Source: an uncultured Mucilaginibacter sp.
GTDB taxonomy: Bacteria; Bacteroidota; Bacteroidia; Sphingobacteriales; Sphingobacteriaceae
Direction of reading: 5' to 3'
Assembly: GCA_913775265.1 (NCBI GenBank)
Contig: CAJYJH010000067.1
Coordinates: 1-64,000, forward strand
Length of the DNA: 64,000 nucleotides
Shown here: piece after piece, positions 55,282 to 63,942 of the stretch
Layout: each line of letters opens with the position of its first letter
Numbering within the stretch: position 1 is the stretch's first letter
Position numbers and translations under genes: made by a program
Notes under the pieces: generated by a model
The model's input: the letters and a program-made list of their open reading frames with translations, nothing else
Databases searched by the model: none
What the model was told of the DNA's origin: nothing

Positions 55282-56112
55282 TTACTGCTTAATTGTATAC
55301 TCACTCCAGAAATCAGTAGCATATGCCATTGTCTGAAAGCCGGAATTTGACATTGATGCGCTTAACATCCCATGAGGTGTAGTTGTAATTGTAACCGGGC
55401 CATCACTGGTTTGGCGTATTACTGTATTTTGGCTGTTTGATATACCATTTAGCTTTACGTTATAAAAGAGTTTATTGTTATTGACAGTAAAAGCAGTAAG
55501 GTATTTAAGCGGGACAGCGATTTCGTAAGTCAGCGTTTTCTTATCCTGAAACTGCAGGGCGGCTTTAATTTGGTATTCATTGTAGATCGAAATCAATACA
55601 TCACTAATTTCTTTTACACCCACTACCTGAATTTCTTTAGCGCCTTCAATCAGCGTTTTATTCATCAGGCGTAAAATGGAGTCGGCATATTCCTTTTTGG
55701 CTTTCTGTTCGCCTTCTGTAGCTTCGTCATTAATCAATTCACTTAAAACGGTTTGCGACCTGTTACTTATGGTAGGATATTTTAAAGACACAAAGTCCAT
55801 CCCCCCAAATTTACCGGTGCTATTCAGCGTCAAAGTAACGCCGCCGCCAAAAAGTTTTTTATTGATTATACCATCCTTAGACTGAATCATCAAGTATAAA
55901 TTTTTATCGTCGTTAGTGATATAATAATCAACGTCTGTACTCGAATTATGCATCCGCAATCCAGGGTTCCAATCCGCAGGCTTGCCATCAATTTTAATAT
56001 TGGCTATGTTTTGAATTTTACCGGTCTGCGGCGGTTGATTTTGTGCTATTGCTGAAAAACAGAAAATGGAAAGAAGCAAAACGATGCTGTAAAGTTTACG
56101 TGTTGTGATCAT
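55282..56112 (-). CDS. Exported protein of unknown function with possible CBM9/DOMON-like domain
   Basis: A signal peptide (residues 1-23, ending SAIAQNQ) leads this 276-aa protein. The first part of the mature region has the pattern NIKIDGKPADWNPGLRMHNS...DVDYYITNDDKNLYLMIQSKD, which resembles the carbohydrate-binding CBM9-like or DOMON-type domain, where a beta-sandwich starts 'IDGxxxDW'. The remaining half matches nothing I know. There is no catalytic motif. It is a single gene convergent with the MlaF ATPase gene. Function unknown; ligand binding in the periplasm is inference. Confidence 0.72.
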   Translation of the reverse strand: MITTRKLYSIVLLLSIFCFSAIAQNQPPQTGKIQNIANIKIDGKPADWNPGLRMHNSSTDVDYYITNDDKNLYLMIQSKDGIINKKLFGGGVTLTLNSTGKFGGMDFVSLKYPTISNRSQTVLSELINDEATEGEQKAKKEYADSILRLMNKTLIEGAKEIQVVGVKEISDVLISIYNEYQIKAALQFQDKKTLTYEIAVPLKYLTAFTVNNNKLFYNVKLNGISNSQNTVIRQTSDGPVTITTTPHGMLSASMSNSGFQTMAYATDFWSEYTIKQ

Positions 56113-56222
56113 GTTGGAGCGGTTGAGCAGATATAACGTACTGAATAAGTAATTATTACATACCTGCTGTGCATATCAATTTTATAATAAACAATCACTC
56201 ATGCTTGCTGCACATATTATCT

Positions 56223-56230
56223 TACCTTTG
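56223..56230 (+). promoter_or_regulatory. -7 promoter box of the methyltransferase gene
   Basis: TACCTTTG matches TAnnTTTG and lies 29 bases before the ATG at 56260. A TTG at 56205-56207 is 15 bases upstream, a little close. Confidence 0.55.
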
Positions 56231-56259
56231 CAATATCAAGGCAAGCATTACATTTATTT

Positions 56260-57147
56260 ATGTCGAACATCCAACTCCTCACCCCTACGCACTGGAAAGA
56301 TTACGAATTGATTGATTGCGGAAACTTTGAAAAGCTGGAACGTTTTGGCCAAGTAATACTTATCAGGCCGGAGCCACAGGCCGTTTGGAGCAAACAACTG
56401 CCCGACAGCGAGTGGCAGCGATTACACCATATCCGATTCAGAGGCCGTTCGGCCACGGCTGGCGATTGGATAAAGAAGAACCCTAAAACGCCCGACCGCT
56501 GGCATATCGCATACAAAAATGATGATGCGGCTATCAAGTTCCGCCTGGCACTAACCTCATTTAAACACCTGGGTATTTTTCCAGAACAGGCCGTTAATTG
56601 GGACTACATTGCTCAAAACGTTAAACGCTTTAAAACAGCGCGTCCAAAGGTGCTTAACCTTTTTGCCTATACCGGCGGCGCTTCGTTAATTGCACAGGCC
56701 GCAGGTGCCGATACTACCCATGTTGACTCTATAAAGCAAGTAGTAACCTGGGCGAACGAAAACCAGGAACTTTCGGGTTTAAAAGATGTACGCTGGGTGG
56801 TTGAAGATGCCCTGAAGTTTGTAAAGCGTGAATTAAAACGCGAAAAAAAATACAACGGTATTATCCTGGATCCGCCTGCATATGGCCATGGCCCCAACGG
56901 CGAAAAATGGAAACTGGAAGATCACATTAACGAAATGATTAAAGATGTGGTACAATTATTAGATCCCGAAGAACACTTTTTGATTCTGAATACTTACTCA
57001 CTTGGCTTTTCGTCGGTAATTGTAGAAAACCTAATCAGGGGAGCTTTTCCTGAAGTGCAAAACCTGGAAATTGGCGAACTATTTTTACAGGCCACTGCTG
57101 GTAGCAAATTGCCGCTGGGGGTGTTCGGCAAATTTTATAAAATTTAA
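56260..57147 (+). CDS. Class I SAM-dependent methyltransferase, RlmI/RlmK-like
   Basis: This 295-aa methyltransferase has the AdoMet-binding motif LNLFAYTGGASLIAQAAGAD and the catalytic-loop motif ILDPPAYGHG (DPPAY), typical of the RlmI/RlmK group that modifies 23S rRNA. Unlike RlmI there is no clear N-terminal PUA domain. The first 100 residues (NFEKLERFGQVILIRPEPQAVW) are a different small domain. Hence RNA methylation is likely but the exact target is not known. It is a single gene with its own promoter box. Confidence 0.88.
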   Translation: MSNIQLLTPTHWKDYELIDCGNFEKLERFGQVILIRPEPQAVWSKQLPDSEWQRLHHIRFRGRSATAGDWIKKNPKTPDRWHIAYKNDDAAIKFRLALTSFKHLGIFPEQAVNWDYIAQNVKRFKTARPKVLNLFAYTGGASLIAQAAGADTTHVDSIKQVVTWANENQELSGLKDVRWVVEDALKFVKRELKREKKYNGIILDPPAYGHGPNGEKWKLEDHINEMIKDVVQLLDPEEHFLILNTYSLGFSSVIVENLIRGAFPEVQNLEIGELFLQATAGSKLPLGVFGKFYKI

Positions 57148-57259
57148 CTATAACTATTAAAGGCAATAATTATCTTTACAACGCTCAAGAGTTAAAAAAA
57201 TTTTAACGGCGCTAAAAAATACTTAGCCAAACTTTCTGTAAAGCCTTACGGCTCAATTT

Positions 57260-58315
57260 ATGATGAATCTCAAAGCGTTATTGCTATCCTCCTCAATACT
57301 ATTATCATCTTACGTGCTGTTGTCGAGCTGTACAGAAAACAGTAAGGCAGGTAAAGCTGCTAATGGTACTCAAACTGCTACTACAACAAGCACCACCACT
57401 ACAGATACTACCACTAAGGTTGTTTACCAGCCGGTTGACAAAGCTAAGTACGACAGCTTGGTAAAACGTCTGGCTAATGGCGACACAACCGGTCACTGGC
57501 CTGTTAAAAAACAGCCTTACCCAACAGCTGGTGCCATTTTGCCTTTTAAACGTGTAGTTGCTTTTTATGGCAACCTGTTTAGCAAACGCATGGGCATTTT
57601 AGGCGAATTGCCTCCTAAAGAAATGCTGGCTAAGTTGAAAGCAGAAGCAAAAAACTGGGAAAAAGCTGATCCTAAAACGCCGGTACAAACCGCGTTGCAT
57701 TATATTGCTGTAGTTGCCCAAGGCGATGGCGGTGCCGATGGTAAATACCGTTACCGTATGCCTTTTAAACAAATTGACACGGTACTTTCCTTAGCCAAAC
57801 GCTCTAACTCAATCGTATTTTTAGACATACAGGTAGCCTTAAGTAATATCAAAACTGAACTGCCTTTGTTAGAAAAATATCTTTCTATGCCGCAAGTACA
57901 TTTTGGCATGGACCCTGAGTTTTCGATGAAAGATGGCAGCAAGCCGGGTAAAAGAATTGGCACTTATGATGCTGCCGATATTAACTACGCCAGCGAATAT
58001 CTGGCAGGATTAGTAAAAAAATACAATTTGCCTCCAAAAATTTTGGTGGTACACCGCTTTACCCGTAAAATGGTAACCGGCACTAAAGACATTAAATTAC
58101 GCCCTGAAGTGCAAGTGGTAATGGATATGGACGGCTGGGGCGAACCTGACTTGAAGTTAGGTACCTACCGTAACTTTATATTCCCAGAACCCGTACAGTT
58201 CACCGGCTTTAAGTTATTTTACAAAAACGACTTAAAAAAAGAACCTCATCGTATGCTTACTCCACAAGACTTGATGAAGTATAAACCGCAACCTATTTAT
58301 ATACAGTACCAGTAA
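57260..58315 (+). CDS. Lipoprotein of unknown function with Thr-rich linker
   Basis: A lipobox (LSSC, Cys24) and a Thr-rich linker (residues 35-50) precede an uncharacterised domain to residue 351. The domain has alternating beta and helix segments (VVAFYGNLFSKRMGILGEL, ALHYIAVVAQGDGGADGKYRYRMP, IVFLDIQVALSNIKTELPLLEKYL, VHFGMDPEFSM, ILVVHRFTRKMV, VQVVMDMDGWGEPDLK). That pattern suits a TIM-barrel fold with acidic residues at strand ends, perhaps glycosidase-like, but I cannot name a family or a catalytic pair. The protein is probably anchored to the outer membrane. A terminator follows. Confidence 0.75.
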   Translation: MMNLKALLLSSSILLSSYVLLSSCTENSKAGKAANGTQTATTTSTTTTDTTTKVVYQPVDKAKYDSLVKRLANGDTTGHWPVKKQPYPTAGAILPFKRVVAFYGNLFSKRMGILGELPPKEMLAKLKAEAKNWEKADPKTPVQTALHYIAVVAQGDGGADGKYRYRMPFKQIDTVLSLAKRSNSIVFLDIQVALSNIKTELPLLEKYLSMPQVHFGMDPEFSMKDGSKPGKRIGTYDAADINYASEYLAGLVKKYNLPPKILVVHRFTRKMVTGTKDIKLRPEVQVVMDMDGWGEPDLKLGTYRNFIFPEPVQFTGFKLFYKNDLKKEPHRMLTPQDLMKYKPQPIYIQYQ

Positions 58316-58345
58316 TATATTACACAAAATTACTGGATGTGGCTT

Positions 58346-58374
58346 AGCTCGGTGCTCAATGCACCGGGCTTTTG
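58346..58374 (+). terminator. Intrinsic terminator
   Basis: A 10-bp stem with one G-T pair (58346-58355 with 58361-58370) and 5-base loop ends in TTTTGTTTT. It lies 30 bases after the lipoprotein gene. Confidence 0.85.
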
Positions 58375-58558
58375 TTTTGCTATCAATTTTTAATTATTAA
58401 TAGAACCACAGTCAGTAACATTTCGTCAGCAGTTACGTAATATGGGCTATCTGTCTATATAAACGGCAATAACATCATATTTTAATTTACGTACGTGCAG
58501 TTCCTTGGCCAAAAGCCGGCTATGTTACAGGCTAAACTTTCATAGATTATAAAAGGGT

Positions 58559-59923
58559 TTGAAACGGTTTTTACATAAAATTATTTTGGGTATTGATAAA
58601 GTCTGGTACCGTTACAAGCAATTTGTAGAAGCAGCTGTATCTAAAACTGCGCTCGAAACTAAAGACATCTACTATTTGCAAGAGCGTCTTTTTATTAACA
58701 TTATTCTCTACTCGCTCCCCTTAAGTTTAATTGCGGTTATCCCAACGGCAATTATCGCACATCAACAAGGAGAACAATTTTTGCCTTATGTATATATTTC
58801 GGCTATTGGAATCATTTCTGCCGTAAGTTTAAGCCGAAGCCTTAGTCTTAGATTTCGTAAAGGCTTTCTGGTGGTGTTTCTTTACGCCATGTCTATACTG
58901 TTAATAGCTGCGTTAGGCTCATTTAGTATAGGTAGCATTTATCTGCTGGCTCTAAGCGTACTTGTTGCTCTAATATTTTCTAAAAGAGTAGTGTATACAT
59001 CTTTGTTAACAAATATTGCCATTTATGTCATATTTGGCTGCATTGTTTATACCCGGTATTTCGATTTGAGTGTAGTACATCACTACACGATAAACATGTG
59101 GATTGCCTACTCTTTTAACTTTTTGTTCCTTAATTTGCTTGTTATTATTCAGGTTAGATACATTGTTAACGGCTTAAAAGTTACCATTTTGCAAGAGGTT
59201 CGTTTACACCAGGACCTGCAAGCTGAAATGAGTGAAAATGTAAGTATTAATAAGGCGCTGCGCGAATCTGAAGAACATTACAAAAGCTTGTTCCTGCTCA
59301 ACCCATCCCCCATGTGGATTTACGATGCAGACAACCTGATGATTTTGCAGGTAAATGATGCTGCTGTTAGACGGTATGGCTACTCAAGGGTGGAATTTTT
59401 GGGGATGAATATTGAAGATGTAAGACCCTCCTCTAAAATTCCGGAGCTACATAAAATTTTAAGGCAAAAAAAGTCTCCAGAGCCAGATTGCGTTGTAAAT
59501 ACTCAGCATCAAACTAAAAACGGCGAAGTATTTTACGTTGATGTACAGTGTATTAAAATTCCGTTTAATGGCAAAAACGCACGACTGGTAATTTCAACCG
59601 ATGTTACCGCGCAATTTGAACACGCCTTAGCCATCGAAAACCAAAACGCAAAGCTACGCGATATCGCCTTTATGCAATCGCACATTGTTAGAGCGCCTTT
59701 AGCGCGTATCATGGGATTGATGAGCCTGATTTTACCTGGCCCGGATGTGGTTACTCAGGATAAAAAGCTTTTTGAATTTTTAGATGTGTCGGTAAAAGAA
59801 CTGGACGACGTTATTCGTGCCATTGTGAGTACCAGCGAAGAAACAGAACTACAAACACTCAATTCCACTTTAACCGAACAAGGCAAGAGCGATATAGAAA
59901 ACCTGACTGCTCAATATCATTGA
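58559..59923 (+). CDS. Membrane PAS-domain protein with DHp-like helices but no kinase ATP domain
   Basis: A membrane region with about six helices (residues 44-205) leads to a coiled coil and a PAS domain (about residues 235-350, with YKSLFLLNPSPMWIYDADNLMILQVNDAAV). A short helical pair follows, with His375 in SHIVRAPLARIMGLMSL, matching the phospho-accepting helix of histidine kinases (H-x-x-R-x-P). The protein ends at residue 454, straight after the second DHp helix, with no ATP-binding domain and no sign of a frameshift, as the next sequence is a convergent gene that overlaps by 7 bases. The start is a TTG, because no ATG lies earlier than about residue 110. It could be a phosphotransfer protein or a regulator of another kinase. 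Confidence 0.8.
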   Translation: MKRFLHKIILGIDKVWYRYKQFVEAAVSKTALETKDIYYLQERLFINIILYSLPLSLIAVIPTAIIAHQQGEQFLPYVYISAIGIISAVSLSRSLSLRFRKGFLVVFLYAMSILLIAALGSFSIGSIYLLALSVLVALIFSKRVVYTSLLTNIAIYVIFGCIVYTRYFDLSVVHHYTINMWIAYSFNFLFLNLLVIIQVRYIVNGLKVTILQEVRLHQDLQAEMSENVSINKALRESEEHYKSLFLLNPSPMWIYDADNLMILQVNDAAVRRYGYSRVEFLGMNIEDVRPSSKIPELHKILRQKKSPEPDCVVNTQHQTKNGEVFYVDVQCIKIPFNGKNARLVISTDVTAQFEHALAIENQNAKLRDIAFMQSHIVRAPLARIMGLMSLILPGPDVVTQDKKLFEFLDVSVKELDDVIRAIVSTSEETELQTLNSTLTEQGKSDIENLTAQYH

Positions 59924-60339
59924 GTGATTACTTCAATGGCTGGGTTTATTTTAACCAGCTCTTGTACAAACCCACTTTGATCTTTGGGCGACAAATAAAC
60001 CTCGTCGTACTTATTATAGGCTATTACACATCCACTACTATCGAGTGATGGTTTTAATCCTACAAAACTGGTTTTTCCAACGGTAATTTTACGAATGCCC
60101 GCAATAGCAATGACTCCATGAATTGGTCCTGAACGATATCTGAGTTGCTGGTTCTCAATTGTGTAATAAGTACCGAACCAAACCCACAAAAGCAATGCAG
60201 TAATTAAGGCAATAACAATCAGGTAAAATGGGTCGTTAGATTTATCAGTAACGATCAGAAAACCGTTGAAAAACATCAGTCCAACAACAGCCCAGATGAT
60301 CACTCCTGCCCATATAGCTTTGCCCGATTTAAATACCAT
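59917..60339 (-). CDS. Two-helix membrane protein with bacterial PH-like domain
   Basis: Two N-terminal membrane helices (residues 8-28 and 38-58) precede a beta-rich soluble domain (YTIENQQLRYRSGPIHGVIAIAGIRKITVG) of the bacterial PH-domain (bPH) type. Such proteins bind lipids or partner proteins at the membrane. The length is 140 aa. Its 3' end overlaps the PAS gene by 7 bases in convergent orientation. It starts 5 bases after the DUF6702 gene on the same strand, so the two are co-transcribed. Function unknown. Confidence 0.75.
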   Translation of the reverse strand: MVFKSGKAIWAGVIIWAVVGLMFFNGFLIVTDKSNDPFYLIVIALITALLLWVWFGTYYTIENQQLRYRSGPIHGVIAIAGIRKITVGKTSFVGLKPSLDSSGCVIAYNKYDEVYLSPKDQSGFVQELVKINPAIEVITQ

Positions 60340-60344
60340 CTGCT

Positions 60345-60821
60345 TTAAAAGTTGAAGCTGGCGTTCGCCTCCGGGTTGTCCAGTTTAGTGCTTTTGCGTT
60401 CGCCTTTCACGGTAACATGCAGCATATTTATTTGTTCGGCATGTTCACTGTATAATAAATCATCGCGCACTTCAATCTTTTGTGCTTTGCTGATGCCTTT
60501 TGCTTCAAGATAGGCCCACGCACCATCTTCTTGTATTTCGTAACCTAAAAAAGCCGGGGTGAGTACTTTACCGTCTATCTTAACAATTAAATGTTTGTGT
60601 ACATAATCACTCATCAGTTGTTTAAGCTGTTCTTTATTGGCAGGCTTTATAATATCCAACTGCACTTTGTACTGTTTCTCGAGCACGTGCTCCAAATCGT
60701 CATAAAACATGCGGCAGCTTATTTCGATGGCCTGTGTGCGGGCGTTATGATTAATTTCGGTTACGCTTACATAAAACGGGTGGAAGATAGCAAACCAGGT
60801 AAAAAACAGGCCTTGTAACAT
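60345..60821 (-). CDS. DUF6702-family exported protein
   Basis: This protein of about 158 aa has a hydrophobic N-terminus (LQGLFFTWFAIF) followed by HPFYVSVTEINHN, then a beta-rich soluble region (QAIEISCRMFYDDLEHVLEKQYKVQLDI). I recognise this as the DUF6702 family of Bacteroidota, mainly encoded beside HupE/UreJ and M1 peptidase genes, as here on the opposite strand. The frame reaches a TTG at 60851, but the ATG at 60821 is the first standard start. Function unknown, envelope location likely. Confidence 0.72.
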   Translation of the reverse strand: MLQGLFFTWFAIFHPFYVSVTEINHNARTQAIEISCRMFYDDLEHVLEKQYKVQLDIIKPANKEQLKQLMSDYVHKHLIVKIDGKVLTPAFLGYEIQEDGAWAYLEAKGISKAQKIEVRDDLLYSEHAEQINMLHVTVKGERKSTKLDNPEANASFNF

Positions 60822-60877
60822 ACTGAATAGAATAACATCAACTGACTGCAAAATAAACTAATATTATCGGCAATTAA

Positions 60878-60885
60878 TATTTTTG
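60878..60885 (+). promoter_or_regulatory. -7 promoter box of the HupE-like gene, abutting the start
   Basis: TATTTTTG matches TAnnTTTG and ends 4 bases before the ATG at 60890. The transcript would begin at or beside the start codon. Confidence 0.45.
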
Positions 60886-60889
60886 CCCC

Positions 60890-61480
60890 ATGCACGATTT
60901 TCCATTGTACTTTAAGTTAGGTTGGCAGCATATCTGCGACTGGCAAGGGTACGACCATATTTTGTTTGTGACCGTACTGTGCGGCACCTACCTACTGGCC
61001 GACTGGCGTAAAGTGCTTATTTTAGTAACGGCATTTACTGTAGGTCATTCTATTACGTTAGCTTTAAGCGTAGTAGACATTTTGCATGTCAATACCTCAC
61101 TCATTGAATTTTTGATACCGGTTACCATTGTAGTAACCAGCTTTATCAACATTAAAAACAAAAGGCGGTCGCCGGGCACTTTACGTTTATCTTATGCACT
61201 TGCTCTTTTTTTTGGATTGATACACGGCTTAGGGTTTTCTAATTACTTAAAAAGCCTTTTGGGTAAAAGCACCAACATTGTACCGCAATTACTGGCTTTT
61301 AATTTGGGTTTAGAGTTTGGGCAGGTGCTTATTGTACTATGCATCTTAACCGTATCATTTATTTTACTTAACGTTATCAAAATACAGCGCCGCGAATGGA
61401 CATTGTTCCTGTCATCTGCTATATTTGGCATAGCGTTAATTATGTGCATAGAGCGCTATGCCTTAATCCATTTTAGATGA
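60890..61480 (+). CDS. HupE/UreJ-family membrane protein
   Basis: This 196-aa polytopic protein has about six membrane helices and the HupE hallmark GYDHILFVTVL (near residue 20), with the second cluster FTVGHSITLALS and FGLIHGLGF. HupE/UreJ proteins are thought to move nickel or another transition metal. No hydrogenase or urease genes are in the window, so the cargo is unclear. The stop overlaps the start of the M1 peptidase gene by 4 bases (ATGA), so the pair is translationally coupled. Metal supply to that zinc enzyme is a possibility, not evidence. Confidence 0.88.
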   Translation: MHDFPLYFKLGWQHICDWQGYDHILFVTVLCGTYLLADWRKVLILVTAFTVGHSITLALSVVDILHVNTSLIEFLIPVTIVVTSFINIKNKRRSPGTLRLSYALALFFGLIHGLGFSNYLKSLLGKSTNIVPQLLAFNLGLEFGQVLIVLCILTVSFILLNVIKIQRREWTLFLSSAIFGIALIMCIERYALIHFR

Positions 61481-63825
61481 ACAAACTCTACAACTTACTG
61501 GCAGCTTCGCTTCTGCTATCATCAGCCCTGCAAGCCCAGGTTATTGAAAACAACCCAGGCTCTAACCACGGAAACAAGTTTGAACAGTTAGGCAGCACTT
61601 ACCTGGCCGATCCTAATATGTACCGCTCTGCTTCGGGTGCGCCCGGACCTAAGTACTGGCAGCAAAAAGCCGATTACGATATTGTAGCCAAACTTGACGA
61701 TGATAAACAAAGGCTGGATGGTACCGAAACTATTACTTACTATAACAATTCGCCCGACCCTCTTACCTATCTGTGGTTGCAGTTAGACGAGAACCAGCAT
61801 AAAAAGGATGCCGAGAGCGCTAAGTTTGACGAGAGCCGTATGAAAGACCGTATGAGCCTTCGCGACTTGCAGTCGATTATGGGACACAACCTGAATTTAG
61901 GCAACCATATCGTAAGCGCTAAAGATGGATCGGGCAATACGCTTAAATATACCATCAACGAAACCATGATGCGTATTGAGCTGCCGCAAACCTTGCAGCC
62001 GGGCCAAAAATTTACGTTTAAAATTGCCTGGTGGTATAATATTTCCGACCGCTTAACCATTGGCGGACGCGGCGGCTACGAGTATTTTCCGGAAAATAAA
62101 AACTATCTGTATACCATGGCACAGTGGTATCCGCGTATGGCTGTGTACAGCGATTTTCAGGGTTGGCAAAACAAGCAGTTTACCGGTCGTGGAGAGTTTG
62201 CCTTGGCTTTCGGCGATTTTAAAGTAGCCATAAACGTACCTGCCGACCATGTAGTTGACGGTACCGGCCAATGCTCAAACTATAGCTCAGTATTAACTGC
62301 AGCACAATATAAACGCTGGCAACAAGCACAAAACTCATATAAAGAACCGGTAGAGGTAGTTACCCTGGCCGAAGCAAAAAACGCTTTGAAAGGCCATGCC
62401 ACTGCCCGTAAAGTGTGGAACTGGCATGCCGAAAACGTACGCGACTTTGCCTGGGTATCATCGCGCCGTGTAGTGTGGGATGCCATGGCTACGCAAATTG
62501 ATGGTGGCCGTAAGGTAATGGCTATGTCGGTTTATGGGCCTGAAGCTTACCCGCTGTACCGTCGTTATTCTACCAAGGTAGTTGCCCATACCATTAAAAC
62601 TTACTCTAAGCACACTATTCCCTACCCTTACCCTTGTGCTACATCGGTTGAGGCATCAAACGGTATGGAATATCCGATGATTTGCTTTAACTATGGCCGC
62701 GCCGAAAAAGATGGTACGTACAGCGAAGCCACTAAAAACGGCATGATCGGCGTAATTATCCACGAGGTTGGCCACAACTTTTTTCCGATGATTGTAAACT
62801 CCGACGAGCGCCAGTGGACTTGGATGGATGAAGGGCTAAATACATTTTGCCAATACCTGACCGAGCAGGAATGGGATCCGAACTTCCCGTCAAACCGTGG
62901 TCCGGCTTATAAGATTGTAGATTACATGAAGCTGCCTAAAAATGAGTTGGAGCCTATCATGACCAACTCAGAAAACATACAGCGCTTTGGCCCCAATGCT
63001 TACGCTAAACCGGCAACTGCACTTAATATTTTACGCGAAACGGTGATGGGCCGCGAGTTGTTCGATTATGCTTTTAAAACCTACTCGCGCCGTTGGGCCT
63101 TTAAACACCCAACGCCAAGCGACTTTTTCCGCACGATGGAAGATGCCTCGGCTGTAGATCTGGATTGGTTTTGGAGAGGTTGGTTTTATGGTACTGACCC
63201 AGTTGATATTTCGGTAGACAGTGTGAAATACTATCGCTTAAATACCAAAAACCCGCAGGTAGAATCAACCTTTGACCGTGCGCAGTTTGATCGCAACCTG
63301 CAAAACATCAGCACTACCCGCAACCGTGAAAACGGAACCCGGTTTGCCGTGGAAGCTGACACTGCACTACAAGATTTTTATTATAAATGGGACCGCTTTG
63401 CCGCCACGCCGGTTACTCAGCAAAGCTACCAGGCTATGTATAACGCCTTAAGCCCCGAAGAGAAAAAACTGTTTGACAGTAAGAATTACTTTTATGAAAT
63501 TAGTTTCAGTAATAAAGGAGGCCTGCCAATGCCTTTATTTATTGAGTGGACTTATGCAGACGGCAGCAAAGAGCTTGAAAAAATATCAGCTTACATTTGG
63601 CGCCACAATGAGTTAAATGTGACTAAAGTATTTGCTAAAACTAAAGAAGTTAAAGGCATAAAGCTCGACCCTTACCGCGAAACAGCCGATATTAACGAAG
63701 GCAATAATAGCTGGCCAAGAGAATATACGCCTACGCGTTTCGAGCTGTTTAAACAGCAAAATACAATTCGTGGTGCCAGCACAGGCGGCAACCCAATGCA
63801 GGAATCACGGAAAACCAATCCGTAA
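61477..63825 (+). CDS. M1-family zinc metallopeptidase, exported
   Basis: A signal peptide (residues 1-20) leads this 782-aa aminopeptidase-like enzyme. The zinc motif HEVGH is at residues 429-433, and the third ligand Glu452 is in MDEGLNTF, giving the HExxH-18-E spacing of M1. Upstream is an M1 N-terminal beta domain (YDIVAKLDDDKQRLDGTETITYYNNS). The usual exopeptidase motif GxMEN is replaced by ASNGMEYPMICF, which gives GMEY and not GAMEN, as in several Bacteroidota members. It is coupled to the HupE-like gene, and a strong terminator follows. It is probably periplasmic. Confidence 0.93.
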   Translation: MNKLYNLLAASLLLSSALQAQVIENNPGSNHGNKFEQLGSTYLADPNMYRSASGAPGPKYWQQKADYDIVAKLDDDKQRLDGTETITYYNNSPDPLTYLWLQLDENQHKKDAESAKFDESRMKDRMSLRDLQSIMGHNLNLGNHIVSAKDGSGNTLKYTINETMMRIELPQTLQPGQKFTFKIAWWYNISDRLTIGGRGGYEYFPENKNYLYTMAQWYPRMAVYSDFQGWQNKQFTGRGEFALAFGDFKVAINVPADHVVDGTGQCSNYSSVLTAAQYKRWQQAQNSYKEPVEVVTLAEAKNALKGHATARKVWNWHAENVRDFAWVSSRRVVWDAMATQIDGGRKVMAMSVYGPEAYPLYRRYSTKVVAHTIKTYSKHTIPYPYPCATSVEASNGMEYPMICFNYGRAEKDGTYSEATKNGMIGVIIHEVGHNFFPMIVNSDERQWTWMDEGLNTFCQYLTEQEWDPNFPSNRGPAYKIVDYMKLPKNELEPIMTNSENIQRFGPNAYAKPATALNILRETVMGRELFDYAFKTYSRRWAFKHPTPSDFFRTMEDASAVDLDWFWRGWFYGTDPVDISVDSVKYYRLNTKNPQVESTFDRAQFDRNLQNISTTRNRENGTRFAVEADTALQDFYYKWDRFAATPVTQQSYQAMYNALSPEEKKLFDSKNYFYEISFSNKGGLPMPLFIEWTYADGSKELEKISAYIWRHNELNVTKVFAKTKEVKGIKLDPYRETADINEGNNSWPREYTPTRFELFKQQNTIRGASTGGNPMQESRKTNP

Positions 63826-63832
63826 CAATATT

Positions 63833-63892
63833 AAAACCTCTTGTCTTTTCAGTTTTTAGTTAGTTCAGAAAACGAAAAAACAAGAGGTTTTT
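63833..63892 (+). terminator. Intrinsic terminator after the M1 peptidase gene
   Basis: An 18-bp stem with one mismatch (63833-63850 with 63874-63891) and a 23-base loop ends in a run of T residues. It closes the HupE-M1 unit. Confidence 0.8.
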
Positions 63893-63899
63893 TATTTAG

Positions 63900-63907
63900 T
63901 ACCTTTG
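63900..63907 (+). promoter_or_regulatory. -7 promoter box of the LOG-family gene
   Basis: TACCTTTG matches TAnnTTTG and lies 35 bases before the ATG at 63943. It follows the terminator directly. Confidence 0.5.
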
Positions 63908-63942
63908 TAATCAAAGCTCATACAGAAGTACCACCATATTTT

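Noticed and set aside
58559-59923. Histidine kinase broken by a frameshift
   Set aside because: Downstream bases code for a convergent gene and contain no ATP-domain motifs in any frame I checked, so the short form appears genuine.
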